A DNA stretch of 49,388 nt from Priapulus caudatus (Eukaryota > Priapulida > Priapulimorpha > Priapulimorphida > Priapulidae): the NCBI RefSeq assembly GCF_000485595.1, contig NW_014578562.1, positions 1 through 49,388 on the forward strand, written 5' to 3'. Numbering within the stretch: the stretch's first letter is position 1; each line of letters opens with the position of its first letter. The translations under genes and the position numbers were made by a program. This document shows, one piece after another, positions 42,655 through 49,388 of the stretch. The notes beneath the pieces are model-generated. The model worked only from the letters and a program-made list of their open reading frames with translations. It was not told where the DNA came from and ran no database searches.

Positions 42655-43075
42655 CGCACGTGGCGCTTAAACGGAACGACGACAAAATCCGAGGATCCGG
42701 CAGTAATTAAAAAACACGCAACCTGCCGATCGACGATGGGTAGAAGCGAAGCTCCGTCTCACAGCTGGGTCTGTCTCGCGCATCGATCCCCGAAGCAAGG
42801 AAGGTAAAATCCTCATTCACTGCGCGTTAATCGTTCAGGTGACTGGACGGATATCTCCCTCTCACCGTCTGCTACCAGACCGACGACTGTCGTGCGGTGA
42901 GGTGCACCATACGCATGAGAGGAACGCTCACGTCACCAGTACGTTGCGTGCCGCGTTGCCCAAGAACGCACAAAGGTGCGAAGATGCGCGTTACAATGAA
43001 GACTACGTCAATGTGAAAGTTTTTAACACGCTTTTAGAATGCGCCAGTTACGCAGGCCACGCTACCTAAACATAG
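42655..43075 (-). repeat. Repeat U, minus copy
   Basis: Reverse complement of the U block (GTGGCGCTTAAACGG, CACCATACGCATGAGAG, GCCCAAGAACGCACAAAGG, GAATGCGCCAGTTACGCAGG) with frequent 1-2 base insertions. It is the right-hand counterpart to the plus copies at 24962 and elsewhere. Confidence 0.85.
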
Positions 43076-43079
43076 GTCG

Positions 43080-43366
43080 TCTGGTATGAGCAGAACAGCC
43101 TTACGGACGCCATTATACAACATGAGTTCCATAAAGTGCAAAGCCGAGTGCAATTAGCCTACAACACTGGTGGCAGCCATGTGGACAGAACCTGTAAGGG
43201 CAAGGCCTTGTCACAAGACCTTAGGTGCATGGTCTGTAAGCATTCGTGACAGAACCAATACGGGTAAAAGTTTGTGACTGAAGGAATATGGGTTTTTAAA
43301 AAAGGGTGGTACGTGGACCGACTATAACAGTATAAAGCTTTCGTTACAGGTGCTTGCTTTCTAAAG
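43080..43366 (+). repeat. 28-31-bp minisatellite, noisy copy
   Basis: Homologous to 14230-14515 (ACAGAACCTGTAAGGGCAAG, GACAGAACCAATACGGGTAA) with indels. Confidence 0.75.
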
Positions 43367-43760
43367 CAGCGCGTTCTTAACCTGGAGATCGCTGCCCTCA
43401 TGTAGATCGTTTGGGTTTTTTTTCGGGCGGTCATGAAGGGTCACTAAATGAAACAAATTCCAATTTAAATATATAATTATCAGTGTTCTACCAAAAAATT
43501 TTCCTCCACCTTCAGTGACTCATAAATCTTGGTTCCCACAGCCTAAATTTAAAGCACCTAATGCCCGAATTTTTTGATTTGATCGCCTGGTGGCTGTAAA
43601 GCAATTTCAGCCATCCCATTGACTGAGTATTGGCAGACATGTTTTCATAAATCGGGCTGGCGTTTTTTTCAATTTTGATCTTCGGGGGTCACGGTAGGGC
43701 CTTTACGACCAAGAATGTCTGATGGCGGATCGTGGGGCCAAAAAGTTAAGAAACACTTGC
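43367..43760 (+). mobile_element. hAT-type MITE, copy 3
   Basis: Same element as 14516-14873 in the same orientation and minisatellite context (CAGCGCGTTCTTAACCTGG to AAGTTAAGAAACACTTG) but with many indels. A GGGCCTTTACGACC insertion lies near its right end. Confidence 0.85.
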
Positions 43761-43825
43761 TCTAAGGGTAATGTAGGTACCGTGTGACAGAATCTGCTAC
43801 AGGTTATTGTATCAGGAATATATAT

Positions 43826-43851
43826 AAGTGTATGTATTGTATAATGTACTG

Positions 43852-43883
<32 letters not shown>

Positions 43884-44292
43884 TGTATGTTTATGTATGT
43901 ATGTATGTATGTATGTCACTGTAATGTATAGTATGTATGTATGTATGTATGTATGTATGTATGTTTTTTTTATGTATGTATGTAATGTAATTGTATGTTA
44001 TGTACCTTGTATGTATGCTATGTATGTATGTATGATATGTTGTATAGTATGGTATGTGATGCTATGTATTGTTATGTACTGTATGCTATGTATGTATGTA
44101 TGTATGTATGTATGTATTGATGTATGTATGTTTGCTTATGTATGTATAGTATGTATGATATGGGGGTTTATGGTAAATTTTGTTTTCTGTATGTATGTTA
44201 TGTATGTATGTATGTATGTATGTATGTATTTGTATGCATGCATTGGCATGCATGCATGCATCGCATTGCATTATGTATGGTTGTATGTATTG
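43826..44292 (+). repeat. (TATG)n microsatellite, interrupted
   Basis: Homologous position to 15028-15172 and 20084-20345. Interrupted by TTTTTTT, GATATGG and GCATGCATGC patches. Confidence 0.93.
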
Positions 44293-44399
44293 ACTGGGAA
44301 CTTTTAGCATCAGGTATTTCCCTGAAAAAAAAGAAAAAAATAACAAGAAAAGAAAAATATTCCGTATCCCTTAGGATTTGTGGTGCAATGGACCTAGCT

Positions 44400-44685
44400 T
44401 CCCAAAAGCCACCCATCAATGCTGATGATTTTGCCAACGGGAGGCGCAAGCTTAAAAGGTTGAATTTATTTTCTAATTTTTTTTAAAATCTTACTCTAAA
44501 AACTTGCCCCTGATGACATTCAGGCACTGCTAAGCGGGCACACAACAGTCTTAAAGTCATTTAGACTCTTCACGTTGTGAGAAAACTTAGCACGCAGTTC
44601 TGCTGATAGAGTTGTAACGCTATCTCCAATGATAAGTCGATAACCGTGAATCGAAGCATATGAAATAGTATGACATGCCACCTTT
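44400..44685 (+). repeat. W block and adjoining segment, third copy
   Basis: GCTGATGATTTTGCCAACGG, GGTTGAATTTATTTTC, CCTGATGACATTCAGGC, then CTTAAAGTCATTTAGACTCT and CACGTTGTGAGAAAACT as at 14040-14270. Diverges after 44680. Confidence 0.85.
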
Positions 44686-45185
44686 TAACCTGTAGTTTTA
44701 CATATTCAAATATTTTTATTATTATTTTCTATATAATTTCATTTTATTATTTTAATTTTTTGACTTTTTTATTTTAATGACTTTTAATCTTTTGATTTCT
44801 TATTATTTTATTACTGTTGGGATGAGATAGGCTGGGATGGGATGGCATGCGATGGGATGGATTGGGATATGGATGGGATGGGGATGGGACTGCGGTGGAT
44901 GGGATGGGTATGGGATGGCATGGGAATTGGATGGATAAATGAATGCACTGGATAGAATGCGATGGATGGATAAGATAGTTTGATTTTTTTTGAGTATTTC
45001 CTTTTAACAAGCGGTTGCCAAACTGGTACGCCACTGATTTTCCCGAGCAAACGCCGCGCGTATCCGCTAGTTACAGAATAGAAGGTCGGAAGTCGAACGG
45101 TAAGCCTCCTCCTCCTCCGCCATCATACCTCCGTCTGATCTTATTCACGTCGATACGTACCACCGGTTGACAGACAGGTACGACG
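44686..45185 (+). repeat. AT-rich DNA and (GGGAT)n minisatellite
   Basis: 44686-44815 is AT-rich. 44818-44975 consists of GGGAT/GGATG units with variants. 45075-45185 resembles the 3' flank of the GPCR copies (GAAGTCGAACGGTAAGC, CCGTCTGATC). Confidence 0.8.
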
Positions 45186-47310
45186 GAACTGTCCAGTGGA
45201 ATAAAGTTGACTCACAGGCTCTCGACCACGTTTAGGTCCGCTTCGGCGGCACTTTTCGTCGACGTCACCACGACGGCCATGTCGATGTAACCGCACGCGG
45301 CCATGTCGTCTGCGTCACCGCGTAACGTCGTCGAGCCGTCTCAATCTTGAAAGTGTCGACTCGAACGAGTCGTCGGCCCGAGGATCGTTGTCGGCAAACG
45401 AGATTGTCGGCGAACGAGTTCTTGCTCGAGCACCGCCATCTCGCGGGGAGGTGCCCGCGCATGGGGTAGATTACGTTGATATGACCGGATCTGCGCTGTA
45501 CAGTACTCGCAGCCACGTCCGGCTCGTGGCGCCTTCGCGCTTCTGTATCCGCGGAAGAGGTCGGTGCAGAGAGCATTGTCGTCACTCGCTCGAGCCGGAG
45601 CCGGAGCTGTGCGACGGGGCCGAGTCGGCGGACACGTGACGGGAGGGCAGTCGCCTGTCCGCGCGTCGGCGTCGGAACGACCGGCACCGCCTCGGTTGCC
45701 CGCTGCCGCCAGTGGCGACACAGCGGCGCCGCATCGTGCGCTGGATGTCGGCGGGTTTGTTGAAACCGTAGAAGCAAGCGTTGAGGAAAGCAAGTTGGCG
45801 TGGGTTAGAGTGCATGGCAGAGCGGACGCGGTCCGAGGTCTCGGCAGGCCAGGGGAATACGCCCACTGTTAGCACGGCGTCGCCACGATTGAGCGTCGAA
45901 CAAGCGGCACGGTAGCAGACGACCAAGCAGGTGGACGACCGTGCAGCAGTATACGCGCGCCTTAAGCTTGGTGACAGCGAGGATCGTTCGGGGGGGCTTT
46001 TGCCTTCTTCGTTTCACCGTCACGCGCAATGTCTATCGGGCGCTGCTGCCTACACCTGGCCTCCGAATCTTGACTGGACGTCGGGGAGCGCAAGCCGACA
46101 GCCGCGGCCTCCCGCGAGTTGCACAATCGTCGGCGAATCCTCTTCGGAACGTTGAGATTGATTGCGGCTTGAACGCGGCGGTTGGTCGGCCGCTTGGCCG
46201 TCTGGTGCGTTGGCCGCACCGGTCAGCGCAGCGGGTTACGTGTTGGGTTGCGCGACGAGCCGCCGCACGACGAGTTAATATCAACTATGAGCAGCAGCCG
46301 AGCGGCGTAGCATCACGACACCAGCACAAGATGAGGATGTTGAAAGGCGAGACTTTCGGAGCTGCTCGCGTCTGCCACGTCCATGAAGCACATCGCGCGG
46401 ACCGGATAGAACACGCCAATTGCTCGAGCACGCGAGCCTGCACGAATCGCCGAGCCCGCCGCCGCACACCGACCAATCTGCACACGACCGGCGAATGACG
46501 CCAACGTCGGTCTTCCAGGTGCCGAAGCCGGAGTTTTTTACTAGAAGTCGCGTGCCCGAGGGAGCGTCACTTGGCTTAACTGGGGCCGCAATCTGCCTTA
46601 CAGAGAATAAAAATGAACATACGCTCGTACGTGCATACATGACGTTTGGATGAGTCTTCAGCGCGACGGCACTGACATAACTTTCGACTCTGTGCCAAGA
46701 AGCATGCTCGGCACTTTGTGGCTTTATCACAAGCTACAGACAAGAATGTGTCCGGTGTGGCGTCAGGTAGCAAGCGCTAGCTACGAAGGCCGCCGCAACC
46801 AATTCGCTCCGAAAAATCGCAAAAAGGTGGTGAAGCTACAGGAGCGGGATCGTTTTGTGTAAGGCCGGGGCCATGCGCCAGACCGAACGGCCGTTGCCTG
46901 GCGGCTGCGAAGCTTGGAGCCGCGGCGAGATCAGTACTTCAGAGACACGTTGCCGATGGCAGCCAGCTCGAGGCTTGGGTAGGGAACAACCTGGCGGCAC
47001 CTTGGGCGCTTCACTCATGTCCGATGAATGAAGAGGATTCGGAGGAAGAGGGGGCGATTTCTTGAGGCGCTCGGTGTGATCGCCCAGACGACCGGCGTTT
47101 ATTACAGGCACGCTCGCTTGCAAGCACAGACCGTCACGGTTTAAGCCTCAGCGACAATCTGCTTCTGCCGTCAGCATAACAACGTACGCTCGGTGCGGCA
47201 TGCGCCGATCGCTGCTGCGGCGCAGCCGTGGGCATCGATCGGACGATTATTGATGCAGTTGGGGTCCCCGTTTCGTCGGCGACCCGTCTGGTCGCGTCGA
47301 TGCCTTTCGA
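45186..47310 (-). pseudogene. GPCR copy G, heavily indel-ridden, with internal insertion
   Basis: Minus strand homologue of copies A-E. Tail motifs, TM7 region (GTTTGTTGAAACCGTAGAAG complement), TM6, loop 3, TM5 and part of TM4 are traceable from 45210 to about 46498. About 560 bp of unrelated sequence intervene (46499-47060), and then the TM1/N-terminal part (GTGATCGCCCAGACGACC complement) lies at 47061-47300. Frame is lost every few tens of bases by 1-2 base insertions and deletions, unlike the clean copies. Either a very old pseudogene or unpolished sequence; the surrounding repeats show the same error pattern. Confidence 0.85.
46499..47060. other. Sequence interrupting GPCR copy G
   Basis: No homology to the receptor. 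No TIRs, LTR or coding domain seen. It replaces the TM2-TM4 part of the gene, so it may be a replacement or misjoin rather than a simple insertion. Confidence 0.5.
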
Positions 47311-47896
47311 TTCAGTTAGTTCTTTTATACTTCCGTTTATCCCTCCGTTGTTTGCCTTAATGTTCTTTGCTGCAGCGCACGGGCGGGTTAAAGTGAGGTG
47401 GCAGACGAAGTGAAAATCCCCAACTCTCTTACCGTGCACCCTCTACCTACCACAGTCACGACAGCCATATTTCTGACTGACTGTAATCACTGACTCATGT
47501 CGTTTGGCCCCCTCTTAACCCTATGGCTGAAGATCTTTTTGCCTTCTCTTGATACAGGGCTGCGTCCAGCAGTGCCTGCACACTGTTGACTGCCAAAAGT
47601 CTCGTTTGGCGAATTCGCCTTCGGCGTGCCTCTTTGGCCTCCACCAGAACTTGGACATGGACCTCCTCGAAGTCGATGGTCCTGGTTCGGATCTCGAGGC
47701 CAGGATCGAGTTGAACATCTCGCTCGTCCAGCCAAGGGGGGCCCCTACGCTTAACACATCCCGAGGAACCTCATTGCGTGTCAATTCACTCCATATCTAG
47801 GCCCAGTCTCTGGCACCTTCGTCACGTGCAAACTTTGCAGACACTCGCCTTGTCACAGTAATAGACTCGCCGATAGTCGCGTCGTACTGGCTCGTC
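47311..47896. other. No feature recognised
   Basis: Unique-looking sequence between copies G and H, ending at the single N (47897). Open frames on both strands at 47487-47800 are without a recognised domain. Confidence 0.4.
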
Positions 47897-47897
47897 N

Positions 47898-48861
47898 TGC
47901 AGTGAGATCTGCTTTGCCTTCTTCGTCACCGTCACGGCGAAGTTGTTCGGCGCGCTGCGACACTTGGCCGCCGACATCTTGGACGTCGCGCGCGCGAGCG
48001 GTAGCGCAGCCGCGACCCCCCGCGATGCACTATCGTCGGCGAATCCTTCTTCGGAACGTTGAGATTGTTGCGGATGACGTGGCGGTTGTCGGCCGCTTGG
48101 CCGTCGGTGCTGTAGGCCGCCGACAAGCGCAGCGAGTTCGTGTGGTGGCGACGAGCGGCCCTCACGACAAGAATATCAGCTATGAGCAGCAGCCCGAGCG
48201 GTAGCAGCACGCACAGCACAAGATGAGCGATGTTGAAGGCGAGCTTCGGAGCTGCTCACGTCTGCCAGTCCATGAAGCACATCGCGCGGCCCGGATAGAA
48301 CGCCCAGTTGTCGAGCACGACGACCTGCACGATCGCGAGCGCCGCCGACACCGACCAAATGCCAACGACGGCGATGACGCAACGTCGTTTCGTCACGAGC
48401 AGTTTGTACTGGTGCGGACGCACGATCGAGAAATAGCGCTCGACGCTGACAGCGAGGATGCATAACACGGATGCCGTTATCAGGAGCGTGTTGAGCGCTG
48501 CCGACGCCGCACACGCCGACGCACTGAACGGCCAGCGACCGACGGCCGTTGCCGCCTGCACGAGCGGCAGACAGATGACGGCCGTCGCCAGATCGGTGAC
48601 GGCGACGTGTCCGATGATGAAGAGATTCGGACGGAAGAGGGGGCGTTTCTTGAGCGTGGTGTTGATCGCCCAGACGACGGCGATATTACAGAGCACGCTC
48701 GCTGCAAGCACGACCGTCAGGTAAGCCTCAGCGACAATCTGTTCTGCGTCGCCAAACACGACGCTCGGTGCGCATGCGCCGATCGTGCTGCGGCCGCCGC
48801 CGTGGGCATCGTCGGACGACGTGCAGTTGGGCGTCGTCGGCGACCCGTCGGTCGCGTTCAT
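47898..48861 (-). pseudogene. GPCR copy H, 5' two-thirds, one nonsense and one frameshift
   Basis: Minus strand from ATG at 48859-48861 (MNATDGSPTTPNCTSSDDAH, two glycosylation sequons). TM1-TM5 and loop 3 are present, with VERYFSIVRPHQY intact and WQT followed by TGA (48256-48258) where other copies have CGA (Arg). The frame stays open to about 48009, where one base is missing in the Ser-Leu-rich segment of loop 3. The sequence stops at the N (47897) within the ISLHQ segment, almost the same place where copy C begins. TM6, TM7 and the tail are not in this copy. Confidence 0.9.
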
Positions 48862-49000
48862 GCTTCGATCAGTTAGTTCTTTTAGACTTCCGTTATCCCT
48901 CGTTGTTCGCTAATGTTCTTGCTGCAGCCGCACGCGGGTAAATGTGAAGGTGGACGAAGTGAATCACGGCTTTCTATCGCACCTGCGCACGCAAAATATC
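48862..49000 (-). other. 5' flank of GPCR copy H
   Basis: Shares CGTTATCCCTCGTTGTTCGC and AATGTTCTTGCTGCAGCCGC with the 5' flank of copy E. A candidate ancestral promoter or 5' untranslated region. Confidence 0.5.
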
Positions 49001-49165
49001 TTCCGAACGAACCGCTGTTACTTTCCGAACGAACCGATACCGTCTGCTACATCCGAATCAGGACCGACGATGTTACTTTCCGAACGAACCGGTACCGTCC
49101 GCTACATCCGAATCCAGACCGACAGAACCGTCTGATACCGGACCGACGACGTTACTCTCAAGGCA
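49001..49165 (+). repeat. 55-bp tandem repeat with CCGAACGAACCG core
   Basis: GTTACTTTCCGAACGAACCG recurs at 49016 and 49071, each followed by TACCGTC(T/C)GCTACATCCGAAT. A partial third unit follows. Confidence 0.88.
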
Positions 49166-49329
49166 ACAGCAACGAGTACATAGGAGACGGCAAGACTTCA
49201 GTTCGGTTGCTGTACGATCTCGATGCAAGCACTGATCGCGAAGACGTGCGCGCAGTACGACGCACAGGTGGGTAACTACGCAGTTAACTAACTCCCCTCA
49301 CTGAGATGACCTCCTGGCGGTACGTGCGT

Positions 49330-49388
49330 GCAGGTGGCTCGGCGCGTGCGTGCACCATACGCATGAGAGACGCTCACGTCACCAGTAG
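49330..49388 (-). repeat. Repeat U, minus copy, cut by window end
   Basis: GCGTGCGTGCACCATACGCA and TGAGAGACGCTCACGTCACC: reverse complement of U, to the right of copy H. Continues beyond the window. Confidence 0.85.

Overview
This window is animal nuclear DNA, most likely from an invertebrate; I cannot name the species. The evidence is: intron-split exons of the BTB/MATH ubiquitin-ligase adaptor SPOP; a family of rhodopsin-class (class A) GPCR sequences; an LTR retrotransposon primed by an animal-type tRNA-His; hAT and probable Harbinger DNA-transposon derivatives; vertebrate-type telomere repeats (TTAGGG/CCCTAA); and very many microsatellites. No prokaryotic operon, CRISPR array or viral genome is visible. 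The assembly contains N gaps (16517-16897, 32821-32830; single Ns at 15173, 18471, 47897) and one stretch (about 41.9-47.9 kb) whose dense 1-2 base indels look like unpolished long-read sequence.

Layout. 1-5.1 kb: parts of a SPOP-like gene, with one BTB exon on the minus strand (245-358) and the following two on the plus strand (3951-4093, 4781-4929). They are separated by minisatellites and an 800-base polypurine block. The same 39-bp minisatellite lies in opposite orientation at both ends of the intervening segment, as if 1-3.24 kb were inverted. 5.1-12.2 kb: AT-rich, gene-poor DNA with four near-perfect palindromes, a terminal-inverted-repeat (TIR) element filled with telomere-like repeats, a dispersed repeat family and two weak exon candidates.

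12.2-27.3 kb and 42.4-49.4 kb: seven copies (A-G, then H; B, C and H are cut by assembly joins) of one intronless orphan GPCR, on both strands. Every copy whose reading frame can be judged is damaged. A ~370-bp sequence, here called U, lies outside the copies. Where both sides can be seen it is in plus orientation on the left and minus orientation on the right, whichever way the GPCR points. The copies also share a short 3' block (W), a 28-31-bp minisatellite, a 0.36-kb hAT MITE at the same site and a TATG microsatellite. They therefore spread as large segmental or TIR-flanked units rather than as bare genes.

27.3-42.35 kb: a 15-kb composite Ty3/gypsy-type LTR retrotransposon with a 4-bp target duplication (GTAT). 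It has two outer LTRs, a different LTR in the middle, tRNA-His primer sites, a broken integrase and no recognisable reverse transcriptase. It also holds an inserted fold-back satellite and a coiled-coil coding segment fused in frame to a second integrase zinc-finger domain.

The most interesting candidates are the U-flanked GPCR units, the coiled-coil/integrase fusion, the extended tRNA-derived sequence next to the primer-binding site, and the telomere-repeat-bearing TIR element. No intact protein-coding gene can be claimed with certainty in this window.
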